From Flavobacteriales bacterium UBA6051 (GTDB lineage: Bacteria > Bacteroidota > Bacteroidia > Flavobacteriales_D > Crocinitomicaceae): a stretch of 64,000 bases of DNA. Location of the stretch: contig DIYP01000017.1 in assembly GCA_002427735.1 (NCBI GenBank), forward strand, positions 186,001-250,000. The letters are read 5' to 3'. Each line of letters begins with the position of its first letter. Position 1 is the first letter of the stretch. The notes below the pieces were generated by a model. That model was not told where the DNA came from. It worked only from the letters and a program-made list of their open reading frames with translations, and ran no database searches. Positions 33,064 through 42,216 of the stretch are shown one piece after another. The translations under genes were made by a program, and so were the position numbers.

Positions 33064-35997
33064 TTGAAACGACTTGTTTTTTATATCACGCTACTACTCT
33101 TCTTGTTTTTTCCTGACAAAACGAGCGCTCAAGAATATAGCTACTATAGCTTCAATAAGCTTTATGATTTTGATGTGTCTGTAATCTATGATATTCATCA
33201 GGATTCGGCCAATGATTTTTGGTTCGGCACAAACCAAGGACTTGTTCACTTCAATGGAAGAGATTTCCATAAATATGCCCCTGGCAATTACTCCAAGGAT
33301 GTTACAAATGTTAAGTTTGATAAAGATGGTAACGTCTGGTGCTCCAACTTTAGTGGTCAGCTATTTGCTCTGAAAAATGACTCCCTGCACACGATCGTTG
33401 AGAAGACATCAGAAGGAAATTTTATCTCCGATTATCTTCCCATTGGTAATGAGGTGTTTTTCATACTCAACAAAAACAAATCGCTGTATACCGTCAACCT
33501 ATCTACGCTTCAAACAGAACAAATTTGGAAAGTAGAAGAAAGAAGGTGCATCAGCAGTATTCTTGACGACGAGCATGAACTCAGAATCATTGTACAAGCG
33601 AGAGTTACAAAAAACACACTCAATATCAAACAGTTTTCTTTCGATCTTAAACAAAGGCGAATTAAGCATCTATCGTCTACTAGCGAGATTAATTATCCAT
33701 CGTCTAGTCTATGGACTCTTAGACTCAACGACAGTATTTACCACATTGCTATCACTAAAAGTCTATTTTCCGCTTTTAATATAACCCGCAAAAATCCGCT
33801 TCTTTTCAAAGAGAAAGTCCAGTCCTACGATATCAACAATCTTGAATTGCACAACGACCAATTACTTGCGCTTCGAAAGACGTGCGTTCAAGCCTATACC
33901 CTTACCAAGCCGTATACCTCTAACACTATAATATCAGCTATTAATGCTTCATGCTTTTACGCTGATCATGAGAGAAACCTTTGGTTCGGAACTCTGGACG
34001 AAGGGATTTATATTGTCCCAAACGAGGCAATTAAGAAAACCCCCTTGACCGAAAGTCGCATTTCAAACTCTATTATTACCAATGATAAAACCCTTTACTT
34101 TGTAGATACCGATGGACAACTCTGTAAATCGAAATACCCTTATTTTGATTTCAGTGTGGTTTCTGGAGGTTTCACCCCTTCGGAAAAGCTTGTCTACGCA
34201 CCCGATGTAAACACCCTCTTTTTTTCAAATCACAATCAGTGTTTTGATATCAACAAAAACACCTTACAGCCACAAGAGGGTTTCGCTTACTTCAAGGATA
34301 TTCACTATCTGGATGCCGAACATTTCATCCTAACCAATGGACAATATGCTAAATTACAAACCACACGAAATGTGCTGGATGTATCGAAACTTTCCGGCTA
34401 CAATTTTCACGACCTCACATCATACGAAAATGTTCGAGATCTTGCATACTTGCGCTTTACACGAAGCACTGACGTAATTGAGTCTCCGAATCGGAAACAC
34501 CTCTATATCCATTATATTGATGGGGTGTATCATTATACCGCTGATGTTCCTCCTGAAGCTATTCAATTTCAGGGCACTTCAGTTCTTGCCAGAGTTATGC
34601 ACCCCGGGGTTGATAAAAGTGTTTGGATCGCTACCAACAATACTTACCTCTTAAAGTATGAAGGTCGAAAGCTGGTTTATCAACGTAAACTACCCAGCGA
34701 GGTTCATCGCATTGCCCAGGATGGAAACCTCTTATTTCTGGTTGCTGACAAAAAGATATACCGATTAAATGTACTTAGTAATGAGCTTAGTGTTATCGAT
34801 GAATCCGATGGGCTTATTCCAACCAAAATCTCCTCTGTTTTTTGTCATAACGACAGCCTTTTTGTTGTAGGTGGTTCATTTGTGCAGCGAATTCCATGTT
34901 CCTATGATTATGTCAATGATGTTGTGCCTAATGTTACCATTGACGGAGTATACTTGAATGGGCAGGTCTTGCCTTCCAACAAATTCTTGTTTGATCATGA
35001 CCAAAATAACCTGACATTTTCGTTTCACGCACTCTCTATTCGCAGTCAACAAAATTACTATTACGAATACCGTATTTCTGAAGACGCAGAATGGGTTAGC
35101 CTTTCAGGAAGTGTTACAGAAGTGCTTCTTCAGAGTCTGGAACCTGGCAGTTACGTGTTCCAAATACGTGTAATCAACGAAGATGGAACACCCTCAGCAA
35201 TAAAACGCTATCCGTTTGTCATTGATAAGCATTTTAGCCAAAAATGGTGGTTTGTGCTTTTGGTCGTTATTGGTCTTGCACTTCTTGTGGGGGTTGTCGT
35301 TCGTTATCGGTATAAAAACCTACAGCGTCAAAATGTATTGAAAGCAGAACAACAACGCTTAAAAAAGGAGGTGTATAAATCTAAAATTGCAGCTATCCGA
35401 TCACAGATGAATCCCCATTTCATGTTTAACGCGCTAAATACGATACAAGAATTTATCATTACCAACCAGCGGGAGATTGCCAGCGAATATCTAGCAGATT
35501 TTGCCGATTTAATGCGCAAATACCTTGAACAAAGCAGACATGAAGAAATTGCCATTGCCGAGGAAATTGAAACCCTTGAAATTTACCTTAGCTTGGAGAA
35601 CCTGCGCTTTGATGGAAATTTGAATTATAGCGTTCACTGCGAGCCAACAATCAACCCATTCGAAACAACCATACCTGTAATGTTACTTCAACCTTTCGTA
35701 GAAAACGCTATTAAGCACGGCCTTTTGCATCAACAGGGAAAGAAAGCTCTGACCATCCGTTTTTCAGAAAACAATACCCGCTTGCAATGCACTATTGAAG
35801 ACAACGGCATTGGAAGAAAGGCCTCTTTGCAGATGAAAAAGGGTGGCTCACATGTATCATTTGCTACTGAAGCCATTGATCAAAAGACAGATTTGGTCAA
35901 TAAAAGCTCTTCTAGAAATATTTTCATTCGTATTGAGGATCTTATGAGTGATGATAAACCTCAGGGTACACGAGTTATCATCACCCTAGATGTCTAA
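33064..35997 (+). CDS. LytS-type histidine kinase with periplasmic beta-propeller
   Basis: 977 residues. A signal peptide (MKRLVFYITLLLFLFFPDKTSAQ, TTG start) precedes a periplasmic sensor of two-component-regulator propeller repeats (DFWFGTNQGLVHFNGRDFHKYAPG, NLWFGTLDEGIYIVPNE) and a Y_Y_Y-like beta-sandwich (~640-720). A transmembrane helix lies at ~725-748. The kinase core has phospho-acceptor His785 in MNPHFMFNALNTIQEFI and the ATP-binding N-box PFVENAIKHG (~881) and EDNGIGRK. It is a LytS/YehU-type His_kinase/HATPase_c protein. It should sense an extracytoplasmic ligand and phosphorylate the LytTR regulator encoded just upstream. The ligand is unknown. Confidence 0.94.
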   Translation: MKRLVFYITLLLFLFFPDKTSAQEYSYYSFNKLYDFDVSVIYDIHQDSANDFWFGTNQGLVHFNGRDFHKYAPGNYSKDVTNVKFDKDGNVWCSNFSGQLFALKNDSLHTIVEKTSEGNFISDYLPIGNEVFFILNKNKSLYTVNLSTLQTEQIWKVEERRCISSILDDEHELRIIVQARVTKNTLNIKQFSFDLKQRRIKHLSSTSEINYPSSSLWTLRLNDSIYHIAITKSLFSAFNITRKNPLLFKEKVQSYDINNLELHNDQLLALRKTCVQAYTLTKPYTSNTIISAINASCFYADHERNLWFGTLDEGIYIVPNEAIKKTPLTESRISNSIITNDKTLYFVDTDGQLCKSKYPYFDFSVVSGGFTPSEKLVYAPDVNTLFFSNHNQCFDINKNTLQPQEGFAYFKDIHYLDAEHFILTNGQYAKLQTTRNVLDVSKLSGYNFHDLTSYENVRDLAYLRFTRSTDVIESPNRKHLYIHYIDGVYHYTADVPPEAIQFQGTSVLARVMHPGVDKSVWIATNNTYLLKYEGRKLVYQRKLPSEVHRIAQDGNLLFLVADKKIYRLNVLSNELSVIDESDGLIPTKISSVFCHNDSLFVVGGSFVQRIPCSYDYVNDVVPNVTIDGVYLNGQVLPSNKFLFDHDQNNLTFSFHALSIRSQQNYYYEYRISEDAEWVSLSGSVTEVLLQSLEPGSYVFQIRVINEDGTPSAIKRYPFVIDKHFSQKWWFVLLVVIGLALLVGVVVRYRYKNLQRQNVLKAEQQRLKKEVYKSKIAAIRSQMNPHFMFNALNTIQEFIITNQREIASEYLADFADLMRKYLEQSRHEEIAIAEEIETLEIYLSLENLRFDGNLNYSVHCEPTINPFETTIPVMLLQPFVENAIKHGLLHQQGKKALTIRFSENNTRLQCTIEDNGIGRKASLQMKKGGSHVSFATEAIDQKTDLVNKSSSRNIFIRIEDLMSDDKPQGTRVIITLDV

Positions 35998-36080
35998 TTC
36001 AGCAACTGAAACCACTCTTTCATAAACTGAACCCGTGCAAATTACCCGCTACTACTTTCATTTGTCAATAAAAAGTACAG

Positions 36081-37064
36081 ATGAAAACAAAAATGATCTT
36101 ACTCCTTTTCTTAGGAGCACTATTCACATTTCAAGCAAATAATGTCCACTCACAAGTCGGTGACAAGGTGAAAAACGCCGTAAACAAAAAGAAGAAAAAA
36201 GACAAAGGTGTTGGCGTAGAAGTTACGGAAGACGAAAAAGGAATCTCAGGAACGTATTATGTTTGGTTCCCTCCATCAGTAGAAAATAGTTGGTTCAAAA
36301 AAATATCGCAAGTTGCACTACAGTATACGCCTGAGAACGGAAAGTTAAGACTGTATGCCAGCAAAAAAGAATACATCGATTACTACACGGCCAGCTACAT
36401 CAATAAGTATAAACTTATAGATGCTTGTGGCGAATACAGTTTTCGAAACAACTACAACGCTCCAGATCTTTGGTCAGTTGAGAAAGGAGTTTTTATGCAA
36501 AAGCAAGACGCCACTACGAACCTAAATACCTGCGAAGCAAAAATGCAGTCGTTTGATAGAAAGTCTTTCGTAATGTCAAAAGACAAGGCGTTTATTGATG
36601 AGTTAACTGAAGAGAAATATGCGGAATACATGCTGAAGCTCCGATCATCGAGCTGCTCATGTCTTCAAGATGTAAAAGCTGGACAAAAACCACTGCCGGT
36701 GCGAAAAATGCGCGATGCAGGAGTAGAAAAGGAAGCTATGAGAGTGGTAAAAGAACGTGCTACGCGTGAAGGGTGGAAGGAAGAAATTCTTGGCGTCTAC
36801 ATCGCCAGTGAAAAATGGTCTAAATCAAACCTATGGATTAGTACCGGTGGTGACTGGGATGTGGCAGAACGCCTCAATGTTGTCATTGTTATGAGCACCT
36901 CGGGAAAATGTAAGTGGCAGCGCGCCGTAATAGCTAACAATGAGTTTAGGGCTTATAAAAGCGATGGATCCGGCAGTGAAGATGTAGAGGGTGTTTCTTT
37001 GGTGGGTGTAGTCCCAGAAAACAACCCTGCAAAATGCGAAGCTGTAGAGAAAATACTGAAATAG
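36081..37064 (+). CDS. Secreted protein of unknown function
   Basis: 327 residues with signal peptide MKTKMILLLFLGALFTFQANNVHSQ. A Lys-rich stretch (VNKKKKKDKG) follows. The remainder is mixed alpha/beta with several Cys (DACGEYSF, NTCEAKM, SCSCLQD) and Trp (WFPPSVENSWFKK). I recognise no family. A strong terminator lies about 50 bases downstream, so it is monocistronic. Possibly a periplasmic protein; no function can be given. Confidence 0.65.
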   Translation: MKTKMILLLFLGALFTFQANNVHSQVGDKVKNAVNKKKKKDKGVGVEVTEDEKGISGTYYVWFPPSVENSWFKKISQVALQYTPENGKLRLYASKKEYIDYYTASYINKYKLIDACGEYSFRNNYNAPDLWSVEKGVFMQKQDATTNLNTCEAKMQSFDRKSFVMSKDKAFIDELTEEKYAEYMLKLRSSSCSCLQDVKAGQKPLPVRKMRDAGVEKEAMRVVKERATREGWKEEILGVYIASEKWSKSNLWISTGGDWDVAERLNVVIVMSTSGKCKWQRAVIANNEFRAYKSDGSGSEDVEGVSLVGVVPENNPAKCEAVEKILK

Positions 37065-37111
37065 TTACCCGCAGTATTAAGCTTATTTTTTCATTGATTT
37101 TGAAAGTAATT

Positions 37112-37138
37112 AAGACCACTTTAAAGGTGGTCTTTTTT
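37112..37138 (+). terminator. Intrinsic terminator after the 36081 gene
   Basis: AAGACCAC, loop TTTAAAG, GTGGTCTT, then TTTT: an 8-bp perfect stem with a 7-base loop followed by a T-run, 47 bases beyond the stop. Confidence 0.85.
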
Positions 37139-37239
37139 CATTTCAGCAACCCGAACGGCACTTTCAGCAATTAAACACCTAAAAAGAAAAGTGGACCTGG
37201 TTTCTTCGTCCGTAAATAATTCAATTAAAGAGAACAATT

Positions 37240-38922
37240 ATGAAAAAGCTTATACTCATTTGTGCAATGGGATCAACTATTGCTTTTGGTCAGAATTTTG
37301 AATGGGCGAAAGGCATTGGTGGCAGCGGAGATGACAGAGGAAACGTTGTTAGACTTGATGCCTCTGGAAATATTTACATCGCGGGTTCATTTAGTGAAAC
37401 CGTAGATTTTGACCCTGGAGTAGGGGTTTCGAATTTAACCTCTACGGGAGAAATGGACCTCTTCGTAGCAAAATATGATGCTAACGGAAATTTCCTTTGG
37501 GTACAAAGCGACGGAAATATTTACGACGATTTAGTGCTGGATATGGCGGTTGATGCTTCGGGAAATGCGCATATCACGGGCTACGGTGAAATCGTTAGTG
37601 ACGGTTCAGAAAGAGCAATGTTTGTAGCAAAATTAGATGCGAGCGGTAATACATCATGGGAGCATAGTTTCTATTCTGATAACAACAATGTTGGAGGATA
37701 TTCACTAGCGATAGACGCAACAGGAAACGTATACGTAGGAGGTAACTTTAACGGAAACGTAAGTTTTGATCCGGATCCAGGGTCTTCGGTTGGTGATCGT
37801 ACTTCAACGGGAAACCTTTCTATGACAGATGGATATATTTTAAAACTAACCAGCGGTGGAATTTATGATTGGGTGCAGCAGTTTGCGGTGAGTAACGCAA
37901 ATGCTAGCGTAAATAGTATCGCTATAGATGTATCGGGAAACATATATTCTACCGGGCAGTATTGGAACAACGCCATTGATTGTGATCCAGGACCAGGTAC
38001 GGAGTATCTTTCTAATTCTGGAAATGGTGATATTTTTATATCTAAACTTAACTCAAGCGGAGATTATGTTTGGGGTAAGAGCATTGGTGGTGGTTCCACG
38101 GAAACCGGATTTTCAATTGCCGTAGACAACCTGGGTGTTTATGCTACAGGCTACTTTGAAGGAACCGTTGATTTTGACCCGGGAACGGGAACGAATAACA
38201 TCGCTTCGGCGGGAAGCAGAGACGCTTTTATTGTTAGACTTGATCTCAACGGTGAATTTGATTGGGCACATGGTATCGGATCTACGGGAGACGATCGAGG
38301 AAATGAACTAACAACAGACGGTGCTGGTAATATCTATACAGTAGGCGTCTTTGAAGAAACGGTAGATTTTGACCCGGAAGCAGGAACACATAACCTTACA
38401 TCACTTGGAGATAAAGACGTGTTTGTGTCTAAATTGAACAATAATGGCGTTTTCCAATGGGCAAATAGTTTTGGTGCCGCCTCTCCACCAATGCCCGTTC
38501 CGGGATTTTCTGCCAGTGATTTTGGTAATTCTATTGTATTGGGCGCTTCCGATACCATATACACAACAGGAAATTTTGTTGAAACCGTTGATTTCGATTT
38601 TGGCGCTGGAACTTCTAATATTGTTTCAAACAACGGAACTAGGGATGTCTTTTTTACCAAGTGGAGTCAAAACACATCTAACGTTGGAATAGATGAAAAA
38701 ACATCGGATCTATTCAATGTTTATCCAAACCCAGTTAAAAACACTCTCTTCTTTGAGAATCAATTGGGAGCTGTAACGATTATGGATTTATCTGGAAAGG
38801 TTATTTACCAAAACGCTGAAGAAGTTTCTTCCGTTGATGTTTCCTTCTTACAATCAGGAACATACATTGTAACACTTGATACAAAACAGGAAACTGCCAC
38901 GATCCGCATTATAAAGGATTAA
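37240..38922 (+). CDS. SBBP-repeat (beta-propeller) T9SS protein
   Basis: 560 residues with a signal peptide ending in AFGQ. Several ~60-residue repeats follow, each with D..GN.Y..G.F..TVDFDPG.GT.N and D.FV.KL...G.F.WA, the seven-bladed SBBP propeller pattern. The DFDPG segments resemble calcium-binding turns. The C-terminus carries FNVYPNPVKNTLFF and the GTYIVTLD strand of a T9SS sorting domain. It is a third member of the paralogous set that also includes the two genes at 49.3-54.7 kb, but without the CDSYTW repeats. It is terminated on both sides by hairpins. Likely a secreted or surface protein; ligand unknown. Confidence 0.88.
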   Translation: MKKLILICAMGSTIAFGQNFEWAKGIGGSGDDRGNVVRLDASGNIYIAGSFSETVDFDPGVGVSNLTSTGEMDLFVAKYDANGNFLWVQSDGNIYDDLVLDMAVDASGNAHITGYGEIVSDGSERAMFVAKLDASGNTSWEHSFYSDNNNVGGYSLAIDATGNVYVGGNFNGNVSFDPDPGSSVGDRTSTGNLSMTDGYILKLTSGGIYDWVQQFAVSNANASVNSIAIDVSGNIYSTGQYWNNAIDCDPGPGTEYLSNSGNGDIFISKLNSSGDYVWGKSIGGGSTETGFSIAVDNLGVYATGYFEGTVDFDPGTGTNNIASAGSRDAFIVRLDLNGEFDWAHGIGSTGDDRGNELTTDGAGNIYTVGVFEETVDFDPEAGTHNLTSLGDKDVFVSKLNNNGVFQWANSFGAASPPMPVPGFSASDFGNSIVLGASDTIYTTGNFVETVDFDFGAGTSNIVSNNGTRDVFFTKWSQNTSNVGIDEKTSDLFNVYPNPVKNTLFFENQLGAVTIMDLSGKVIYQNAEEVSSVDVSFLQSGTYIVTLDTKQETATIRIIKD

Positions 38923-38949
38923 AGCAGTTTTCTACAATTATTTGGAGAG

Positions 38950-38979
38950 AAGGGGAACTGAAGAAGTTCCCCTTTTTTT
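38950..38979 (+). terminator. Intrinsic terminator after the SBBP gene
   Basis: AAGGGGAACT, loop GAAGA, AGTTCCCCTT, then a T-run of more than five bases. Ten perfect pairs, 27 bases after the stop codon. Confidence 0.9.
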
Positions 38980-39049
38980 CTTTAACTCTTTAGCAGAACT
39001 AAATGTGCTAATCATGGCATTTCCATGACAATTCAGCGACATTTTATCC

Positions 39050-39057
39050 TAATTTTG
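39050..39057 (+). promoter_or_regulatory. Promoter -7 box of the bacilliredoxin gene
   Basis: TAATTTTG matches TAnnTTTG and ends 31 bases before the ATG at 39089. No clear -33 TTG is seen. Confidence 0.4.
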
Positions 39058-39088
39058 TGGTATTGATATCAAACTAAATTAGAAATAT

Positions 39089-39502
39089 ATGTATCCACCA
39101 GAATTAGTCAAGCCAATGAAGGAGGACCTAACAAGTGTAGGGTTTAACCAACTTGTATCTCCATCAGAAGTAGATGAAATAATTGAAAATAGCGGCGAAA
39201 GTTTATTGCTTGTTGTAAACTCTGTTTGCGGATGTGCAGCGGGGAATATGCGCCCAGGTGTGAAGCTTTCCTTGGACAACGACAAGAAACCAACGACTCT
39301 GGCTACTGTTTTTGCCGGCGTTGATGGAGAAGCAACAGCTCAAGCTCGAAAGTACTTCTTGCCTTACCCTCCATCTTCACCGTCCATCGCATTGTTTAAA
39401 GATGGAAAGTTGGTGCACTTTCTTGAAAGACACCACATTGAAGGGGGAACAGCTCAAATGATTGCTGATAACTTAGCAGAGGCCTATAAAGAGTACTGCT
39501 AG
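39089..39502 (+). CDS. BrxA/BrxB-family bacilliredoxin
   Basis: 137 residues. The active-site motif VNSVCGCAAGNMRPG contains Cys47-Gly-Cys49, the CGC signature of YphP/YqiW bacilliredoxins, and the full family length is present with no extra domain. Bacilliredoxins remove bacillithiol from mixed disulfides on proteins. Whether this organism makes bacillithiol is not visible here; some Bacteroidota encode the synthesis genes. The gene is monocistronic, with its own promoter box and terminator. Elsewhere in Bacteroidota this protein is common and annotated the same way. Confidence 0.92.
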   Translation: MYPPELVKPMKEDLTSVGFNQLVSPSEVDEIIENSGESLLLVVNSVCGCAAGNMRPGVKLSLDNDKKPTTLATVFAGVDGEATAQARKYFLPYPPSSPSIALFKDGKLVHFLERHHIEGGTAQMIADNLAEAYKEYC

Positions 39503-39521
39503 TTATAATCTGAACAATATT

Positions 39522-39557
39522 AAAAACCCTCCAAATAATGTTTGGAGGGTTTTTTTG
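39522..39557 (+). terminator. Intrinsic terminator after the bacilliredoxin gene
   Basis: AAACCCTCCAAA, loop TAATG, TTTGGAGGGTTT followed by further T. Twelve perfect pairs, 20 bases after the stop; an A-run on the left would also allow leftward use. Confidence 0.93.
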
Positions 39558-39632
39558 TCTTATATTTTAAAGACCTCTACGTGCAAAATAACCATGCTTT
39601 GTTTACGTTAACTTTATATAAACCAGCAAGCT

Positions 39633-40703
39633 ATGAAACTATTCCACTTAACTTTTGTTCTAGGTGCAATCCTTTGCTTTTCTCTTTTTTCTTGCGATAA
39701 AGAAAAGGAAGATAAACTCGTTGAAGACACAACACCTCAGAATAACCCTAATGTATCATTTCAATCATGTGTACAAACAACTGGCCCTATTGACTCTGGA
39801 ATTTTTGGTTTGCATATTCATGGTGAATCACAATCGCACCCATCTGTTTTAGCTGCGATTGATGATATTGGTCTTGAGTGGGTCTACAACGGCATGTATT
39901 GGCCAACTATAGAGCCAAGCAAGGACGCTTACAACATTGAAGCATACGATGAATTCATGGGGCATATGGCTGCCAGAAACATGAACGTTATCATGAGTAT
40001 TGGTAACTACTGGCCAACTTGGATCAACACCTCTGAAGAGCTTCGTTTGGAGATTTACCAAATGACCAAGGCGTGCGTTGCGCGCTATAAACCAGGCGGT
40101 ACGTTTGCGCAAGAAAATGGACTTGGTAACTATGGTATTCGTTATTGGGAAATGATTAATGAGCCTAACCTACCATGTTGTGGGTGGGGTTATCATGGCG
40201 CAAATCAACCGGTAAACAGTGCTCTTTATGCTGAATTAGTTGAAGCCATGCATCGCGCGATTCGTGAAGAAGATCCAAGTGCTGTAATCATTCTGGGCGG
40301 ATTTTCGAGCTCCACAGAACACCTTGGTCCTATTGACTATCTGGATGATTTGTACAGCTACGGCGCAATAAACGCCTTTGATGTTATCGCTTATCACCCA
40401 TATGGAGAGCACGATAATATGGCGGCCCCGATTGCCTCTATTGAAGGAAAAATGAATGAATATGGAGACGATAAGCCCATTTGGATTTTGGAAATTGGAG
40501 AACCGAATTTAGATTGGGGGCACCCCTACAAACCTCATCAAGTAGAGGTGTTTAATGCCGCAGCCAGTCAATCGAGTCAACTGGAAGCCTTTTTCTGGCT
40601 TGGGTTGGTCGACTTGCCTATCAATCAGACATGGGGTGCTCTCGATGAAAATCTAAATCCGCGACAACCCATTTATGATTCAATTAAGTCGTTTGTCAAC
40701 TAA
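39633..40703 (+). CDS. Clan-A glycoside-hydrolase-like lipoprotein
   Basis: 356 residues. The lipobox FSLFSCDKEKED places Cys21 at the cleavage site. The mature domain is a (beta/alpha)8 barrel of the GH-A type: GLEWVYNGMYWPTIEPSKDAY early, acid/base Glu177 in INEPN, and the probable nucleophile Glu287 in WILEIGEP. This fits glycosidases of GH5/GH39/GH79-like families, acting on extracellular beta-glycans; the exact family and substrate are not decided. It is lipid-anchored and may face the periplasm or cell surface. There is no SusC/SusD pair or other carbohydrate genes nearby, so it is not part of a polysaccharide utilisation locus here. Confidence 0.8.
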   Translation: MKLFHLTFVLGAILCFSLFSCDKEKEDKLVEDTTPQNNPNVSFQSCVQTTGPIDSGIFGLHIHGESQSHPSVLAAIDDIGLEWVYNGMYWPTIEPSKDAYNIEAYDEFMGHMAARNMNVIMSIGNYWPTWINTSEELRLEIYQMTKACVARYKPGGTFAQENGLGNYGIRYWEMINEPNLPCCGWGYHGANQPVNSALYAELVEAMHRAIREEDPSAVIILGGFSSSTEHLGPIDYLDDLYSYGAINAFDVIAYHPYGEHDNMAAPIASIEGKMNEYGDDKPIWILEIGEPNLDWGHPYKPHQVEVFNAAASQSSQLEAFFWLGLVDLPINQTWGALDENLNPRQPIYDSIKSFVN

Positions 40704-40710
40704 TTAAAAA

Positions 40711-40741
40711 AGTAAAGCGCAGTTGTTTACCGCGCTTTACT
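40711..40741. terminator. Bidirectional intrinsic terminator
   Basis: AGTAAAGCGC and GCGCTTTACT form 10 perfect pairs around an 11-base loop. A-rich bases on the left and T-rich bases on the right let it serve the rightward glycosidase gene and the leftward 40765 gene. Confidence 0.75.
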
Positions 40742-40764
40742 ATTATTTCAAAAAACAATTGTTT

Positions 40765-41655
40765 CTAAAGTTTCACCACTTCTTCTACACGGAAACTTGT
40801 TGAAGAATAACTCTTTGAAAGCGATCCGTACAAACGTACTTTTTCTCCTTTCTGTGCAAAATCACCATCCATCGTGTAAAGGTAGATATTGCCATTATCA
40901 TCTGTAGTCATCGTTCCTGGCCAGTAACCTATTTGGAACAATCCGGAAGTAATCTCTGAGTTATTGTTGGCCTCAAAACCAAGCGAGTAATTCTGCTGCC
41001 CAATAGCGAACGTAAATCGGAAAGTAAGGTCCACATCCAGGTAACCGTAAATTCCCTTCTCTAATTCATCTTCTTTTGATTTAACGTATTCTTCTGTTAA
41101 CTCTACAGCGTCCTCAATTACTGAATCGTCAAAACCACCCAGTTTTTCTATTTCTATTAAATCAATGGACATTGCGCGGTCAGAAATTCCTCTATCCAAC
41201 TCTCCTGTAATTCTCACACGCTCACCCACGCTTGCTACGGAATCGTTATTCGTATGGACTTTAAGATCTGAGTGATAGTACTCATCCGGCAACTTTTCCA
41301 TCTGATTTTTTCCTTTTCCAACTGGAATAGAAACTAGCACATATTTACCGGAATCTTTGTTTCTTCGCTCAACCGCTGAAAAGCTTGTGGAACTATTTCC
41401 GTAGCTAGTTCGTGTATCATTCAAAGGGCTAATGTATGCTTCAAAAATAACGACCTGTCCAGGTTTAACTTCTCCAGATTCCATTTGTTCCCAGGTAACT
41501 TCGAAGGGCGTCTTATCCATGTTTTCTGCCGCTTCCATTTCGTCCATGATCGCCTGGATTTCCGGGTCAATTGGTTCTTCTTCAGGTTCTCCACCACCGC
41601 ATGAAGTGAGCAGTAAAAAGGCGGCACCAGATAGTAGTAGGGTTGTTTTTTTCAT
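40765..41655 (-). CDS. Lipoprotein of unknown function
   Basis: 296 residues with lipobox LTSCGGGEPEEE. An acidic linker (EEEPIDPEIQAIMDEMEAAENMD) precedes a beta-rich region: QVVIFEAYISPLN..., RVRITGELDR... and, at the end, KVRLYGSLSKSYSSTSFRVEEVVKL. The repeated [K/R]VR[L/I].G.L pattern suggests two OB-fold-like modules. No known family. It is last in a four-gene leftward cluster with glutathione peroxidase and two other exported proteins. Confidence 0.7.
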   Translation of the reverse strand: MKKTTLLLSGAAFLLLTSCGGGEPEEEPIDPEIQAIMDEMEAAENMDKTPFEVTWEQMESGEVKPGQVVIFEAYISPLNDTRTSYGNSSTSFSAVERRNKDSGKYVLVSIPVGKGKNQMEKLPDEYYHSDLKVHTNNDSVASVGERVRITGELDRGISDRAMSIDLIEIEKLGGFDDSVIEDAVELTEEYVKSKEDELEKGIYGYLDVDLTFRFTFAIGQQNYSLGFEANNNSEITSGLFQIGYWPGTMTTDDNGNIYLYTMDGDFAQKGEKVRLYGSLSKSYSSTSFRVEEVVKL

Positions 41656-41678
41656 CGTGTTTATATTTGATTTTTTAT

Positions 41679-42209
41679 TTAAAGACTGTTTAATAATTCT
41701 TCACTCATGGGTTTTACACCAGGCTTAAACATTTGGATGTAATTCCCTTGCTCATCAACCAAGTACTTCTGAAAGTTCCATGAAACTTTGCTGTCTTCTT
41801 TTTGGTTCAATTCTTTCGTGGTGAGCCATTGATAAATGGGGTGCTGATTTTTCCCTTTAACATCTATTTTGGACGCCATAAGGAACTCAACTCCATAATT
41901 TTTTTGGCAAAACGCCTTAATATCATCCTCACTTCCTGGTTCTTGTTTCATGAACTGATTGCAAGGAAACCCTATCAATACAACTTTCTCACCGTACTTT
42001 TCATGAAGCTCCTGTAGCCCTTCATATTGAGGTGTAAAGCCACATTTCGAAGCGACATTTATAAAGAGTATCTTTTTTCCTCTAAACTGTTCGATTTTGA
42101 CTTCATTTCCATCTATGTCTGTAAACTGATAGTCGTATATGTTAGTGTTCTGACCAAAAGTTGTGAGTACTAACAAAAAAGCCAACAGTGTTGTAAATAC
42201 TTTGCTCAT
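41679..42209 (-). CDS. Glutathione peroxidase (exported, Cys type)
   Basis: 176 residues with signal peptide MSKVFTTLLAFLLVLTTFGQ. The peroxidatic Cys56 is in NVASKCGFTPQYEGLQELHEKYG, with IGFPCNQFMKQEPGS and SWNFQKYLVDEQGN completing the GPx motifs; Cys replaces selenocysteine. It reduces hydroperoxides, most likely with thioredoxin as reductant as in other bacterial enzymes. The signal peptide places it in the periplasm. It is 7 bases after the upstream lipoprotein gene. Confidence 0.93.
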   Translation of the reverse strand: MSKVFTTLLAFLLVLTTFGQNTNIYDYQFTDIDGNEVKIEQFRGKKILFINVASKCGFTPQYEGLQELHEKYGEKVVLIGFPCNQFMKQEPGSEDDIKAFCQKNYGVEFLMASKIDVKGKNQHPIYQWLTTKELNQKEDSKVSWNFQKYLVDEQGNYIQMFKPGVKPMSEELLNSL

Positions 42210-42216
42210 ACCTCGG

